From Huaxiibacter chinensis (lineage in GTDB: Bacteria > Pseudomonadota > Gammaproteobacteria > Enterobacterales > Enterobacteriaceae), in assembly GCF_022171985.1 (NCBI RefSeq), contig NZ_JAJVHF010000004.1, positions 62,001 through 126,000 on the forward strand: DNA of 64,000 nt, given 5' to 3'. The position numbers and the translations under genes are program-made. Shown one piece after another: positions 21,371-33,648 of the stretch (within the stretch, counting starts at the first letter, position 1; every line of letters starts with the position of its first letter). The notes beneath the pieces are model-generated. The model did no database searches. It was given only the letters and a program-made list of their open reading frames with translations, and was not told the origin of the DNA.

Positions 21371-21862
21371 TTACGCATCATCCTGATTGCCTTCTGTTTC
21401 CGTGATGATGTGATACAGCTCCTCATCGCTCTGGGCCGCGCGCAGACGTCGACAGATGGTTTTATCCGCCAGACGCTTTGCCACCAGCGAGAGCGTATGC
21501 AAATGCGTTTTTGTCTGATCGGCTGGTACCAGCAGAGCAAAGAGCAGGTCGACAGGCTGGTTGTCGATAGCATCAAATGCAATCGGTGTTTCCAGCTGCA
21601 CGAACACGCCTACGGCACGCAGGGTATCTTCTTCCAGCTTACCGTGTGGGATAGCGATACCGTTACCGATCCCGGTACTGCCCATTTTTTCACGTGTCAG
21701 AATGGCTTCAAACACCACCTGAGGCGGCAGACCTAACTGTTTTGCCGCCAGTTCGCTGATAATTTCCAGCGCACGTTTTTTACTCTGGCAGTGAACGGCA
21801 CTGCGGGTACATTCCTGGTTCAGGACATTGCTCAATTGAAGAGCGGAATCGTTGTTCATCAT
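21371..21862 (-). CDS. ptsN: Nitrogen regulatory EIIA-Ntr
   Basis: PTS EIIA domain protein of 163 residues. The active-site His73 is in GNGIAIPHGKLEEDTLRA. In E. coli its phosphorylation state controls potassium uptake (TrkA, KdpD) and, with NPr, other envelope functions. Two ATG codons are tandem at 21862 and 21859; the first gives the E. coli length. Lies between hpf and rapZ. Confidence 0.97.
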   Translation of the reverse strand: MMNNDSALQLSNVLNQECTRSAVHCQSKKRALEIISELAAKQLGLPPQVVFEAILTREKMGSTGIGNGIAIPHGKLEEDTLRAVGVFVQLETPIAFDAIDNQPVDLLFALLVPADQTKTHLHTLSLVAKRLADKTICRRLRAAQSDEELYHIITETEGNQDDA

Positions 21863-21943
21863 AATTTCACCTAAGCGCTAACTGTACAAAGGCCTGTTGT
21901 GCTTAACAACAGGCCGTCCTGCACCCGTTAACTGCCCGGACAA

Positions 21944-22231
21944 TTAGTGTTGTTTCAGTTTATCTTTATGTTTATTAAGCTGTCGCGCAAGCTTGTCAAT
22001 CAAGCCGTCGATAGCCGCGTACATGTCTTGCCCTTCCGCACTGGCATGAAGTTCCCCCCCGTTAACATGGAGGGTTGCATCCGAGATGTGAGTCACTTTC
22101 TCCACTTTCAACACAATGTAGACCTGATTAATTCTTTCGAAATACTGCTCAAGTTTCGCAAACTTCGTGTTTAAGAAGTCGCGTAAAGCCTCAGTAATTT
22201 CGACGTTTTGTCCAGTGATGTTGAGCTGCAT
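21944..22231 (-). CDS. hpf: Ribosome hibernation promoting factor HPF
   Basis: Short HPF of 95 residues that binds the 30S A/P sites and stabilises 100S ribosome dimers in stationary phase. It begins MQLNITGQNVEITEALRDF and contains THISDATLHVNGGELHASAE with a basic C-terminus (KHKDKLKQH). ATG 22231 gives the E. coli length; the upstream open frame is not conserved. It is 22 bp downstream of rpoN. Confidence 0.97.
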   Translation of the reverse strand: MQLNITGQNVEITEALRDFLNTKFAKLEQYFERINQVYIVLKVEKVTHISDATLHVNGGELHASAEGQDMYAAIDGLIDKLARQLNKHKDKLKQH

Positions 22232-22253
22232 AGTGTCTTCCTTATCGGTTGAG

Positions 22254-23687
22254 TCAGACCAGTTGTTTACGCTGGTTAGACGGCGGAATGGATAAAGACT
22301 CTCGATACTTTGCAACAGTACGGCGCGCCACCATGATACCCTGATCGGACAGCATGGTGGTTAACTTACTGTCACTCAGTGGCTTCGCGGGGTTTTCCGC
22401 GGCGATCAACTTCTTCACCAGTGCGCGAATAGCCGTCGACGAGGCTTCGCCGCCGCCTTCGGTATTCACATGGCTGGAGAAGAAATACTTAAGCTCAAAA
22501 ATACCGCGTGGGCTGTGCAGATACTTCTGCGTCGTCACACGCGAAATGGTCGATTCATGCATCTCGACGGCCTGAGCGATATCCGCCAGCACCATCGGTT
22601 TCATAAACTCTTCGCCCTGCTCAAAGAACGCCTGCTGTTGTTCAACAATACAGCGGCTGACGCGGAGCAGCGTATCATTTCGACTCTCCAGACTTTTGAT
22701 CAACCAACGCGCTTCCTGAAGATTGCTGCGAATATATTGATTATCGGAGTCGTTGCGCACGCTGGTGCACAGGGAGGCGTATTGCTGATTGATTTGCAGA
22801 CGGGGGATGCTGTCAGAGTTTAATTCTACGGTCCAGTGACCGTTATGTTTTCGCACCAGCACATCCGGGATCACGTATTCCGGTTCACCGGTCTGGATTG
22901 ACTGGCCGGGGCGGGGATCAAGCGACTGAATCAGATCTACCGCTTCCTTCAGCACCTCTTCTTTTAACCGCGTGACGCGCATCAGGGTGCGGAAATCATG
23001 GTTCGCCAGCAGATCGAGGTGTTCGCTGATGATAAGCCGGGCTTCGTTAATTCTGGGCGACTCTTTCGCAAACTGAGAGAGCTGAATGAGCAAGCAGTCG
23101 CGCAGATCTTTGGCGGCAACGCCGATGGGATCAAAGCGCTGGACGCGCTTAAGCACCGCTTCTATCTCTTCCATCTCAATGTCGCTATTGCCAATACTTT
23201 CCAGTATTTCGTCAAGGGTGACGGTCAAATAGCCCGTGTCATCAACGGCATCGACAATGGAGGTGGCAATCGCACGGTCGGTTTCAGTAAACGGCGTCAG
23301 CCCCACCTGCCACATCAGGTAATCCTGTAAGGACTGGGTGGTTTCGCCCTGGTAAACCGGCAGCTCGTCATCCTGATAGTCGGCGCGCGTGCCTGAGGGG
23401 GTGCCAGCGGTATAAATTTCATCCCAGCTTGCATCCAGCGGCAGTTCGTCCGGCATCTCATGTTGCTCAAGGGCATCTGCCGTATCGAGCGTTTCGGTGT
23501 CTTGCTTTTCCTGGGTTTCAACTTCGTCATGAAGATCGGTTTGCTCCAGCAACGGATTGCTGTCCAGGGCCTGCTGGAGTTCCTGCTGGAGTTCTAACGT
23601 GGACAGTTGCAACAGACGAATCGCCTGTTGTAACTGAGGCGTCATCGCCAACTGCTGGCTCAGCCTTAATTGCAAACCTTGCTTCAT
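22254..23687 (-). CDS. rpoN: RNA polymerase sigma-54 factor
   Basis: Sigma-54 of 477 residues (E. coli 477). Region I is glutamine/leucine rich ([20 protein letters not shown]), region II is acidic, and the DNA-binding RpoN box reads [10 protein letters not shown] near the C-terminus, preceded by the helix-turn-helix around [18 protein letters not shown]. It directs nitrogen-related transcription and acts with NtrC-type activators. Co-oriented downstream of lptB. Confidence 0.98.
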   Translation of the reverse strand: MKQGLQLRLSQQLAMTPQLQQAIRLLQLSTLELQQELQQALDSNPLLEQTDLHDEVETQEKQDTETLDTADALEQHEMPDELPLDASWDEIYTAGTPSGTRADYQDDELPVYQGETTQSLQDYLMWQVGLTPFTETDRAIATSIVDAVDDTGYLTVTLDEILESIGNSDIEMEEIEAVLKRVQRFDPIGVAAKDLRDCLLIQLSQFAKESPRINEARLIISEHLDLLANHDFRTLMRVTRLKEEVLKEAVDLIQSLDPRPGQSIQTGEPEYVIPDVLVRKHNGHWTVELNSDSIPRLQINQQYASLCTSVRNDSDNQYIRSNLQEARWLIKSLESRNDTLLRVSRCIVEQQQAFFEQGEEFMKPMVLADIAQAVEMHESTISRVTTQKYLHSPRGIFELKYFFSSHVNTEGGGEASSTAIRALVKKLIAAENPAKPLSDSKLTTMLSDQGIMVARRTVAKYRESLSIPPSNQRKQLV

Positions 23688-23734
23688 GTTCAGGGCGTTT
23701 TTCTCCGCATTAGCGTGACGTAACCTCTACCCTA

Positions 23735-24460
23735 TCAGAGTCTGAAGTCTTCCCCAAGGTACACGCGCTTCACATGTTCATCCTGGAGAATTTCCAGCGG
23801 GGTGCCATGGGCAATCAGATGGCCCTGGCTGACGATATAAGCGCGTTCACACACGGCCAGTGTTTCACGCACGTTATGGTCAGTAATCAGCACACCGAGG
23901 CCGCTGTCGCGCAAATGCTCGATAATGCGCTTGATGTCGATAACGGAAATGGGGTCAACGCCCGCAAAAGGTTCATCTAACAAAATAAATTTGGGATTCG
24001 CTGCCAGTGCGCGGGCAATTTCTACGCGACGACGTTCACCACCGGACAGCGCCTGACCCATACTGTCGCGCAGATGTTCGATGTGGAACTCTTCCATCAG
24101 CTCGTTCGCCCGATCGGTACGCTGTTCTGCGGTCAGATCGTCACGGATTTGCAGAACCGCCATCAGGTTATCGAAGACCGTTAAGCGGCGGAAAATCGAG
24201 GCTTCCTGCGGCAAATAACCAATGCCGCGACGCGCGCGGGCATGCAGCGGCAGCAGGCTGATATCGTCGTCATCAATGATGATATTGCCCGCATCGCGAG
24301 ACACAATGCCGACGACCATGTAAAAGGTGGTTGTTTTACCTGCACCGTTTGGCCCTAACAGGCCCACAATCTCGCCAGAGTTAACGGTCAGACTGACATC
24401 TTCAACGACGCGACGGCCCTTGTAGGCTTTTGCGAGATTTTTTGCAGTTAATGTTGCCAT
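23735..24460 (-). CDS. lptB: LPS export ABC ATPase LptB
   Basis: Cytoplasmic ATPase of the LPS transporter, 241 residues. Walker [11 protein letters not shown]-loop in [12 protein letters not shown], signature [13 protein letters not shown], and Walker [14 protein letters not shown] are all intact. It powers LptF/LptG, encoded 8-10 kb away in this window, and forms one unit with lptA and lptC just upstream. Confidence 0.98.
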   Translation of the reverse strand: MATLTAKNLAKAYKGRRVVEDVSLTVNSGEIVGLLGPNGAGKTTTFYMVVGIVSRDAGNIIIDDDDISLLPLHARARRGIGYLPQEASIFRRLTVFDNLMAVLQIRDDLTAEQRTDRANELMEEFHIEHLRDSMGQALSGGERRRVEIARALAANPKFILLDEPFAGVDPISVIDIKRIIEHLRDSGLGVLITDHNVRETLAVCERAYIVSQGHLIAHGTPLEILQDEHVKRVYLGEDFRL

Positions 24461-24466
24461 AACGGA

Positions 24467-25021
24467 TTAGTTACTCTTCTTCTGTGCTGGGGCCTGCTCT
24501 TTGCTCTTATCCTGCAGCTGAGACGGTACCAGAACGGTTGTCACGCGACGGCCTTTCTCGCTGTAGGCCTGCATTTTTTGTTCTTTCACCAGATACGTGA
24601 TCTTGTCGCCGGTGATATTGCTATCAAGCTGCTCCAGGAACGCGTTGCCGGTCAGGATCACCAGATCTTTTTCCAGCTCATAGTGCATATGGGAAGCACG
24701 GCCTTTGACCGGTTTACCATTATCCTGCATCTGGTAGAACGTGGCAGGATTGCCGTAGCCATCAATGATCTCTTTGCCCTGTTCACCACCAGGGCGGGTC
24801 ACTACAACCTTATCGGCATTAATTTTGATGGTGCCCTGGGTCATCACAACGTTGCCCGTAAAGGTCACCACATTGCCTTGCATATCAAGCGACTGCGTGT
24901 CGGATTCGATATGGATGGGCTGTTCGGTGTCACCGGTAACCGCGAGAGCGGGAAGACTGGCAGCCAACAGCGCACTGGCGATGATAAAGTTAAGGCTGAG
25001 TTTGTTTGTTTTGAATTTCAT
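24467..25021 (-). CDS. lptA: LPS transport periplasmic bridge protein LptA
   Basis: Periplasmic OstA-domain protein of 184 residues that forms the trans-periplasmic LPS bridge between LptC and LptD. The signal peptide spans about residues 1-27, ending SLPALA. The mature part begins VTGDTEQPIHIESDTQSL. Start ATG 25021 matches E. coli; it lies inside the 3' end of lptC, overlapping by 32 bp, an arrangement shared with E. coli. Confidence 0.97.
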   Translation of the reverse strand: MKFKTNKLSLNFIIASALLAASLPALAVTGDTEQPIHIESDTQSLDMQGNVVTFTGNVVMTQGTIKINADKVVVTRPGGEQGKEIIDGYGNPATFYQMQDNGKPVKGRASHMHYELEKDLVILTGNAFLEQLDSNITGDKITYLVKEQKMQAYSEKGRRVTTVLVPSQLQDKSKEQAPAQKKSN

Positions 25022-25565
25022 AGGAGGTTCTAACCTTTTCAATCAGCTCGGCGTTTTTGCTGCGTAAGTTCCCGCGCATTCTCATACCGCTGGAATTAAA
25101 TGTTGTACCGTACAATGTCACCAGATCCTGCGAGGTGACGTCCTGGGTGACCAGGTTTATCTGTGCATTGTCCGTCGTAATTTTGCGTAACTGGGAGTCT
25201 GCGGTCAGGGCGTTGACTTCGACATGGCCATACAGATAAAGCATACGGTCATTCGTCAATTTAGCCCGATCTGATTTGATCGACCACGTTGGCACTTTGT
25301 TGGTGTCAAATGTCGTCATCACCGGTTGGGTAAACCACGACACGCCTTCTTCCGAAAAATGTTCAACATGCTGGGCAATCAGGCGATAGTTTAAAGCCCC
25401 TTCAGGGCTGTATACCACCGTATCGCTGTGATCGCTTTTATAGGTAGGGTCACTGGTGTTGACCACATCCGTCTGCGTTTCTTCGTTATCGGCAATATTC
25501 ACGCCAATCAGAATCAGTGCGACTAACACAAGCAGAAGGGTAATCCAACGTCTGGTTTTACTCAT
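24990..25565 (-). CDS. lptC: LPS export protein LptC
   Basis: Bitopic inner-membrane protein of 191 residues, with one N-terminal membrane helix (~6-25, WITLLLVLVALILIGVNI) and a periplasmic OstA-like domain that passes LPS from LptFG to LptA. It overlaps kdsC by ATGA at 25562-25565 and lptA by 32 bp, so this part of the operon is tightly coupled. Confidence 0.97.
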   Translation of the reverse strand: MSKTRRWITLLLVLVALILIGVNIADNEETQTDVVNTSDPTYKSDHSDTVVYSPEGALNYRLIAQHVEHFSEEGVSWFTQPVMTTFDTNKVPTWSIKSDRAKLTNDRMLYLYGHVEVNALTADSQLRKITTDNAQINLVTQDVTSQDLVTLYGTTFNSSGMRMRGNLRSKNAELIEKVRTSYEIQNKQTQP

Positions 25566-26128
25566 ATCGATTGCCCTTTGGCCTCATCAAGCTTGCCTTG
25601 CGCCAGCAATAATAAATCGCACACTTCACGTACTGCGCCACGACCGCCGTTGATTCGGGTGACATAATCAGCGCGCGGGATCAACAAAGGATGCGCATCC
25701 GCCACCGCTACGCTTAATCCCACTTCTGCCATTACGGGCCAGTCAATCAGGTCGTCCCCGACATAGGCCACATTTTGCGGATCAATAGCCAGCTTCGCCA
25801 GCAAATCTTTAAACGCGACCATTTTGTCGGACTGCCCCTGATACAGATGGGTAATGCCCAGCGTTTCGCAGCGATCTTCTACCAGTTTAGCCTTTCGCCC
25901 GGTGATAATAGCAACTTCAATTCCGGAGGTAAGGGCACAGCGAATTCCGTAGCCATCACGAACGTTAAAGGCTTTCAGCTCTTCACCGTTGTTACCCATG
26001 TAAATCAGGCCATCGGAAAGGACGCCATCCACATCGAGGATCAGCAGGCGAATTTTCTCGGCCTGGGACAGCATCTGCTGACTCACCGGGCCATAACAGG
26101 TTGCAAGGGATGCACCCGCATTACTCAT
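25562..26128 (-). CDS. kdsC: 3-deoxy-D-manno-octulosonate 8-phosphate phosphatase
   Basis: HAD-type tetrameric phosphatase of 188 residues, hydrolysing Kdo-8-P to Kdo for LPS inner core. The nucleophile motif is ILDVDGVLSDG (D-x-D); downstream motifs are IITGRKAKLVEDR and YVGDDLIDWPVM. Start ATG 26128 follows AAGGAAAAG. Adjacent to kdsD, an earlier Kdo pathway step. Confidence 0.97.
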   Translation of the reverse strand: MSNAGASLATCYGPVSQQMLSQAEKIRLLILDVDGVLSDGLIYMGNNGEELKAFNVRDGYGIRCALTSGIEVAIITGRKAKLVEDRCETLGITHLYQGQSDKMVAFKDLLAKLAIDPQNVAYVGDDLIDWPVMAEVGLSVAVADAHPLLIPRADYVTRINGGRGAVREVCDLLLLAQGKLDEAKGQSI

Positions 26129-26142
26129 TGTCTTTTCCTTCA

Positions 26143-27129
26143 TTACACTACGCCTGCGCGCAGAAGATCATGCATATGTACCACACCCTGCAACTGGTCG
26201 CCATCGGCAACCATAACGGAGGTGATATGGCGGGATTGCATCAGGTTCAGCACATCCACAGCCAGTGTACCGGGACGAACACGAATTCCGCCTTCGGTCA
26301 TGACATCAATAATACCGAGGGAACGGACGTCAATTCCCATATCAAAGACACGACGCAGGTCGCCATCGGTAAAGATGCCTTCGATCTTCATCGTGTCATC
26401 ACATATCACGGTCATACCGAGATTTTTGCGGGTGATTTCCAGCAACGCATCGCGCAGCGAAGCGTCTTTACGGACGTGGGGGATCTCATCACCCGTGTGC
26501 ATAATATCGTTAACGCGAAGCAACAGCTTGCGTCCCAGCGCTCCGCCAGGATGGGAGAGTGCAAAATCCTCTGGCGTAAAACCACGCGCTTCCAGCAGGG
26601 CAACCGCGAGGGCATCGCCCATCACCAGCGCGGCCGTGGTGCTGGACGTCGGAGCCAGGCCCAGCGGGCAGGCTTCTTTTGGCACTTTGACGCACAGATG
26701 GACATCTGCTGCTCGCGCCATGCTGCTTTCTGGGCGGCTGGTCATACAGATAAGCGGAACGTGCAGCCGTTTCAGCACCGGAATCAGGGCCAGGATCTCA
26801 TTGGATTCGCCGGAGTTGGAGAGGGCAATCACCACGTCCTGCGGCGTCACCATCCCCAAATCGCCGTGTGCGGCTTCACCGGGATGCACAAAGAAAGAAG
26901 AGGTGCCGGTGCTGGCGAACGTCGCGGCCATTTTACGGCCTATGTGGCCTGACTTGCCCATTCCCATCACCACGACTTTGCCGGAGCAATGGAATATTTT
27001 CTCACAGGCCAGCGTAAAGTCCTGATTGATATATTGATCTAACTGCGCCAGACCTTCACGTTCAATCTCCAGAACGTCCTTGCCTGCTTTCTGAAAGTCA
27101 AAACCCGGCTGCAACTCTTGTTGAGACAT
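26143..27129 (-). CDS. kdsD: D-arabinose 5-phosphate isomerase
   Basis: Aldose-ketose isomerase of 328 residues, converting ribulose 5-P to arabinose 5-P, the first step of Kdo synthesis. The N-terminal SIS domain has MGMGKSGHIGRKMAATFAST and ALSNSGESNEI; two C-terminal CBS domains cover ~residues 205-328. Between yrbG and kdsC in the same transcriptional direction. Confidence 0.97.
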   Translation of the reverse strand: MSQQELQPGFDFQKAGKDVLEIEREGLAQLDQYINQDFTLACEKIFHCSGKVVVMGMGKSGHIGRKMAATFASTGTSSFFVHPGEAAHGDLGMVTPQDVVIALSNSGESNEILALIPVLKRLHVPLICMTSRPESSMARAADVHLCVKVPKEACPLGLAPTSSTTAALVMGDALAVALLEARGFTPEDFALSHPGGALGRKLLLRVNDIMHTGDEIPHVRKDASLRDALLEITRKNLGMTVICDDTMKIEGIFTDGDLRRVFDMGIDVRSLGIIDVMTEGGIRVRPGTLAVDVLNLMQSRHITSVMVADGDQLQGVVHMHDLLRAGVV

Positions 27130-27141
27130 AATGCGTTTCCG

Positions 27142-28119
27142 TTACCCAGTGAGAAGAGGCGACAGCCAGTAAAGCATCGCCATCCATACGATAAACCCAC
27201 CTACAAGCAGTGCGCCTGCTCCTTTACCAATCTGCTGTTTGCGCCGCCAACAGAGCAGGGCAAAAATGACGCTCACCAACAGCATCACGCCATAATCGCG
27301 CGAGAAGGCCAGAGGGTTAAATGCCCCAGGCGCAATCAGCGCGGGTAAGCCCAATACGATGGCAATGTTAAAAATGTTCGAACCAATGATATTGCCAATA
27401 GCGATATCATCTTCGCCTTTGCGTGCCCCCGCGATGGCTGTCGCCAGCTCCGGCAGGCTGGTACCAATCGCAATGACGGTGAGGCCAATCGTTAACTCAC
27501 TCATGGCAAAATAGTTCGCCAGAACCGTGGCATTATCCATCACCATTCGGGTCGCCATCGGCATAATAATCAGCGCCACCCCCAGCCACAGTAATGCGAC
27601 AGGTAGGGTGCCCTCACGCGGTAGCTCGGCAACCTGCTCACGCGTCAGGCTGTCATTGCCCTGTTTTTCAGCCAGCCGGGCGATTTTGACGATATACAGC
27701 AGCCAAATCACGGCCAGGGCCAGTAATAACAGCCCGTCATCAAACGTTAATTGCCCATCATAAAGCACATAGCCGGCAAGTAGACTAACAATTAACATTA
27801 GCGGCAATTCGCGACGCAGAACATCGGAATGTACGCGAAATGGATGCAGCAGCGCGGCAAGGCCAAGAATCAATAAAATGTTAACAATGTTCGAGCCAAT
27901 CGCGGTACCGATCGCAAGGTCAACTTGCCCATGAAGGGAGGCGGTAGCGGAGACGATAATTTCTGGAAGCGAAGTTCCGACGCTGACAACGGTCATGCCG
28001 ATGATTAACGGCGGCATGCCGAATAATCGACAGAGAATCGAGGCCGCGAACACCAGACGGTCAGCACTGTAGACCACCAAAAGTAAACCAATTATTAACA
28101 GTGCTGTCGCTAAAAGCAT
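27142..28119 (-). CDS. yrbG: Sodium/calcium exchanger family protein YrbG
   Basis: CaCA-family antiporter of 325 residues with about ten membrane helices in two inverted repeats. The alpha repeats are clear: VVSVGTSLPEIIVSATASL near residue 45, and VIAIGTSLPELATAIAGARK near residue 210, each with the conserved ion-binding Glu. Substrate is not proven. The ATG at 28119 (MLLATALLI) matches E. coli and has AAAGGAC upstream. First gene of the operon leading to kdsD; divergent from mlaF. Confidence 0.93.
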   Translation of the reverse strand: MLLATALLIIGLLLVVYSADRLVFAASILCRLFGMPPLIIGMTVVSVGTSLPEIIVSATASLHGQVDLAIGTAIGSNIVNILLILGLAALLHPFRVHSDVLRRELPLMLIVSLLAGYVLYDGQLTFDDGLLLLALAVIWLLYIVKIARLAEKQGNDSLTREQVAELPREGTLPVALLWLGVALIIMPMATRMVMDNATVLANYFAMSELTIGLTVIAIGTSLPELATAIAGARKGEDDIAIGNIIGSNIFNIAIVLGLPALIAPGAFNPLAFSRDYGVMLLVSVIFALLCWRRKQQIGKGAGALLVGGFIVWMAMLYWLSPLLTG

Positions 28120-28346
28120 CAAAAGTCCTTTCTTCAGGTATACTCGCGGGTCCACTGAGAGGCGATCTCAGGCGCGGTATACAGTCTGTAGACGTAACGA
28201 ATTCCTAATTTTGACTTTATGCGCCGGAAAAGTAAAACAAATGCCAGCTTTCGCTAACCCGTGCAGGCAATATTCTGTAAAAATGCTGGGTTCAAGGCTG
28301 AATTACACGCCATGCTTAATCTGTAGGCGATTGAAAGGAAGGATAG

Positions 28347-29949
<1,603 letters not shown>

Positions 29950-29953
29950 GGTC

Positions 29954-30505
29954 ATGCAAACGAGAAAAAGTGAAATTTGGGTTGGTGTATTTCTGCTTCT
30001 GGCGATGCTTGCCGCGCTGTTTATCTGCCTGAGAGCGGCTGACATCACCTCTATTCGGACTGAACCCACTTACCGCATCTCGGCCACCTTCGATAACATC
30101 GGTGGCTTGAAGGCCGGCTCGCCCGTGCGTATTGGCGGCGTAGTGATTGGTCGTGTGGCGGACATTACTCTGGACGATAAAACCTATCTGCCTCGTGTCG
30201 AGATGGACGTCGAAGAGCGTTATAACCATATCCCTGATACCAGCTCGCTTTCTATTCGTACTTCCGGTCTGCTTGGCGAGCAATATCTTGCTTTAAATGT
30301 CGGCTTTGAAGATCCCGAGCTGGGAACGTCTATCCTTAAAGACGGTGGCGTTATTCAGGACACGAAGTCAGCTATGGTGCTGGAAGATATGATTGGTCAG
30401 TTCCTTTACAACAGTAAAGGGGGTGATGATAACAAATCCGACGCTTCGCCAGCACCGAGCGAAGGCTCCACTGACGCCGCGCCAGCCCCTGGCGCAACGC
30501 ATTGA
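29954..30505 (+). CDS. mlaD: Mla system substrate-binding MCE protein MlaD
   Basis: MCE-domain protein of 183 residues, anchored by an N-terminal helix (~7-27) and forming the periplasmic hexameric ring. MCE motif: YRISATFDNIGGLKAGSPVR with IGGVVIGRVADI. The C-terminal tail is low complexity (Ser/Ala/Pro). Start ATG 29954 gives the E. coli length. Confidence 0.97.
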   Translation: MQTRKSEIWVGVFLLLAMLAALFICLRAADITSIRTEPTYRISATFDNIGGLKAGSPVRIGGVVIGRVADITLDDKTYLPRVEMDVEERYNHIPDTSSLSIRTSGLLGEQYLALNVGFEDPELGTSILKDGGVIQDTKSAMVLEDMIGQFLYNSKGGDDNKSDASPAPSEGSTDAAPAPGATH

Positions 30506-30523
30506 TCTCAGGAGAATTGATTT

Positions 30524-31159
30524 ATGTTTAAACGATTATTTATGGTTGCCATGCTGATAATTGCTCCACTGACCGTGGCCCATGCCGCGGATCAAAGCAA
30601 TCCGTATAAACAGATGAATGAAGCGGCGAAGAAAACGTTCGACCGTCTCAAAAATGAACAACCGAAAATTCGTTCAAATCCCGATTATCTGCGTGATGTG
30701 GTCGATCAGGAGCTGCTGCCGTATGTGCAGATTAAGTATGCTGGCGCGTTAGTGCTGGGACGTTACTACAAAGATGCAACGCCTGCGCAGCGTGAAGCCT
30801 ATTTTGCGGCCTTCCGTGAATACCTGAAACAGGCTTACGGCCAGGCTCTGGCGATGTATCACGGCCAGACCTACCAAATCGCGCCTGAGCAGCCGCTGGG
30901 CGATGCGACGATTCTGCCGATTCGTGTCACCATCATCGATCCAAACGGTCGTCCGCCGGTACGCCTGGACTTCCAGTGGCGCAAAAATTCCCAAACGGGC
31001 AACTGGCAGGCGTATGACATGATCGCCGAAGGCGTGAGCATGATCACGACCAAGCAAAACGAGTGGAGCGATCTGCTGCGCACGAAAGGCATTGATGGCC
31101 TGACGGCTCAGTTGAAATCCATCTCCAGCCAGAAAATCACGCTGGACGAGAAAAAGTAA
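30524..31159 (+). CDS. mlaC: Periplasmic phospholipid shuttle MlaC
   Basis: Soluble periplasmic lipid carrier between MlaA/OmpC and MlaD, 211 residues. Signal peptide about residues 1-21 ending AHAAD. SD AGGAGA. Its stop overlaps the mlaB ATG (TAATG). Confidence 0.97.
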   Translation: MFKRLFMVAMLIIAPLTVAHAADQSNPYKQMNEAAKKTFDRLKNEQPKIRSNPDYLRDVVDQELLPYVQIKYAGALVLGRYYKDATPAQREAYFAAFREYLKQAYGQALAMYHGQTYQIAPEQPLGDATILPIRVTIIDPNGRPPVRLDFQWRKNSQTGNWQAYDMIAEGVSMITTKQNEWSDLLRTKGIDGLTAQLKSISSQKITLDEKK

Positions 31160-31452
31160 TGACGCAGCAACTGAGCTGGGCGCGTGAAGGTGACAGGCTC
31201 CTGCTGACCGGCGAGCTGGATCAGGACGTGCTTAACCCTTTATGGGACGCGCGTGAAGAGGCAATGCGCGGCGCCACCGTAATCGATTTAAGCGGTGTGT
31301 CTCGTGTGGATACAGCCGGCGTGGCGTTGTTGGTTCACCTGGTTGCCTGTGGCAAAAAACGTGGGCAAAACGTGGTGTTAGCGGGCGTCAGCGATAATGT
31401 GCTGACCCTGGCTCAACTGTACAATTTGCCCGCCGACGTCCTGCCGCGTTAA
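31159..31452 (+). CDS. mlaB: STAS-domain protein MlaB
   Basis: Small cytoplasmic STAS protein of 97 residues that stabilises MlaF in the complex. STAS core: VIDLSGVSRVDTAGVALLVH, including the conserved Thr. Last gene of mlaFEDCB, translationally coupled to mlaC, followed by a strong terminator. Confidence 0.97.
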   Translation: MTQQLSWAREGDRLLLTGELDQDVLNPLWDAREEAMRGATVIDLSGVSRVDTAGVALLVHLVACGKKRGQNVVLAGVSDNVLTLAQLYNLPADVLPR

Positions 31453-31475
31453 TTTATTCTCAACGTAACATTCTG

Positions 31476-31508
31476 AAAGCCCCGACTGTTTACATGTCGG
31501 GGCTTTTT
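31476..31508 (+). terminator. Intrinsic terminator of the mla operon
   Basis: Stem AGCCCCGAC/GTCGGGGCT with a 9-nt loop followed by TTTTGC, 24 bp after mlaB. Confidence 0.9.
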
Positions 31509-31579
31509 GCTTGTTTAAGACTGCCGCACTTTGCTCTAAGATGTTGAGCTTGTTTTCACTAAAAGATGATGTAGAACCC

Positions 31580-31834
31580 ATGGAAAATAATGAAATCCAG
31601 TCAGTGCTGATGAATGCACTCTCTCTTCAGGACGTCCACGTCTCTGGCGATGGCAGCCACTTCCAGGTTATTGCTGTGGGTGAGATGTTCGACGGCATGA
31701 GCCGTGTGAAGAAACAACAGGCTGTTTACGCGCCTCTGATGGAATACATTGCGGACAACCGCATCCATGCCCTGTCGATTAAGGCGTTTACCCCGCAAGA
31801 GTGGGAACGCGATCGCAAACTAAACGGTTTTTGA
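31580..31834 (+). CDS. ibaG: BolA family protein IbaG (YrbA)
   Basis: BolA-like protein of 84 residues, partner of monothiol glutaredoxins in Fe-S handling and acid tolerance. Conserved [19 protein letters not shown], with His, and the helix [15 protein letters not shown] 31580 (MENNEIQ) is the homologous start; the upstream open frame is not conserved. 51 bp before murA. Confidence 0.95.
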   Translation: MENNEIQSVLMNALSLQDVHVSGDGSHFQVIAVGEMFDGMSRVKKQQAVYAPLMEYIADNRIHALSIKAFTPQEWERDRKLNGF

Positions 31835-31864
31835 GCCGGGGGATATTGCCCGCGGCACGGTTGA

Positions 31865-33145
<1,281 letters not shown>

Positions 33146-33161
33146 GTGATTCTGTAGAGAG

Positions 33162-33193
33162 AAAAGCTCCCGCCATGGCGGGAGCTTTTTTTT
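33162..33193 (+). terminator. Intrinsic terminator of murA
   Basis: AAAGCTCCCGCC/GGCGGGAGCTTT stem with a very short loop and a long T tract. Confidence 0.93.
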
Positions 33194-33371
33194 ATTGCGG
33201 TAGAGTCAGGCTGTGGTAGCTATATTCCACAGGCAGCGCGTTACCCGTCATTCCCACGCCTTCGTCGTTCTCCCCAAAAGAAGCCATCGCGTTGATCAAC
33301 AGATGCACCTGGGCTGTTGAATCGCTATAGCTCGCCGTTTCTACGATTTTGATAATTTTAGTGTCGTGCAT
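33192..33371 (-). CDS. Unrecognised tail of a protein, possible remnant
   Basis: Open frame of 59 codons from ATG 33371, ending NALPVEYSYHSLTLPQ. The reading frame extends further upstream without a good start. I recognise no family. The protein-like composition near the stop suggests a genuine gene 3' end whose 5' part is lost. The frame runs head-to-head against the HlyD-like tail at 33433-33612. Could also be spurious. Confidence 0.3.
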   Translation of the reverse strand: MHDTKIIKIVETASYSDSTAQVHLLINAMASFGENDEGVGMTGNALPVEYSYHSLTLPQ

Positions 33372-33432
33372 CAGCCGACATTTTCTATCGACGAGACGGA
33401 ATGACAGGTCATGCAGATTGTATCGCCGGTTT

Positions 33433-33612
33433 AAAGGGCTGGACTCGTGTCTGGTGGAGGAAAAAATATCGTTTTTGACAAAAGGAACGGATATTCCCTT
33501 AAATGCAGGTATGAACATTACGGCGGAGATAAAAACGGGATCGCGGCGGGTGATTGATTACTTGTTAAGCCCGTTGCAGACCACCATCGAGAGAAGTTTC
33601 ACCGAGCGTTAA
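33433..33612 (+). pseudogene. C-terminal fragment of an HlyD-type secretion adaptor
   Basis: The last ~58 codons read LVEEKISFLTKGTDIPLN, then AGMNITAEIKTGSRRVIDYL and LSPLQTTIERSFTER. This matches the C-terminus of type I secretion membrane fusion proteins (HlyD family: AGM-x-V/I-TAEIKTG-x-R-x-VI-x-YLLSPL-x5-E-S-RER). The remaining ~330 residues expected for the family are absent and no ABC transporter is nearby, so this is a decayed remnant. Sits in the 500-bp murA-sfsB gap. Confidence 0.65.
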
Positions 33613-33619
33613 GGCAGAC

Positions 33620-33645
33620 GAGCTACCGGGGCCGGGCCCCGGCAG
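33620..33645. repeat. GC-rich palindrome
   Basis: CCGGGGCCGGGCCCCGG core between the HlyD-like fragment and sfsB. It may be a REP remnant or a weak terminator for sfsB; no T run on the sfsB side. Confidence 0.4.
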
Positions 33646-33648
33646 TGC

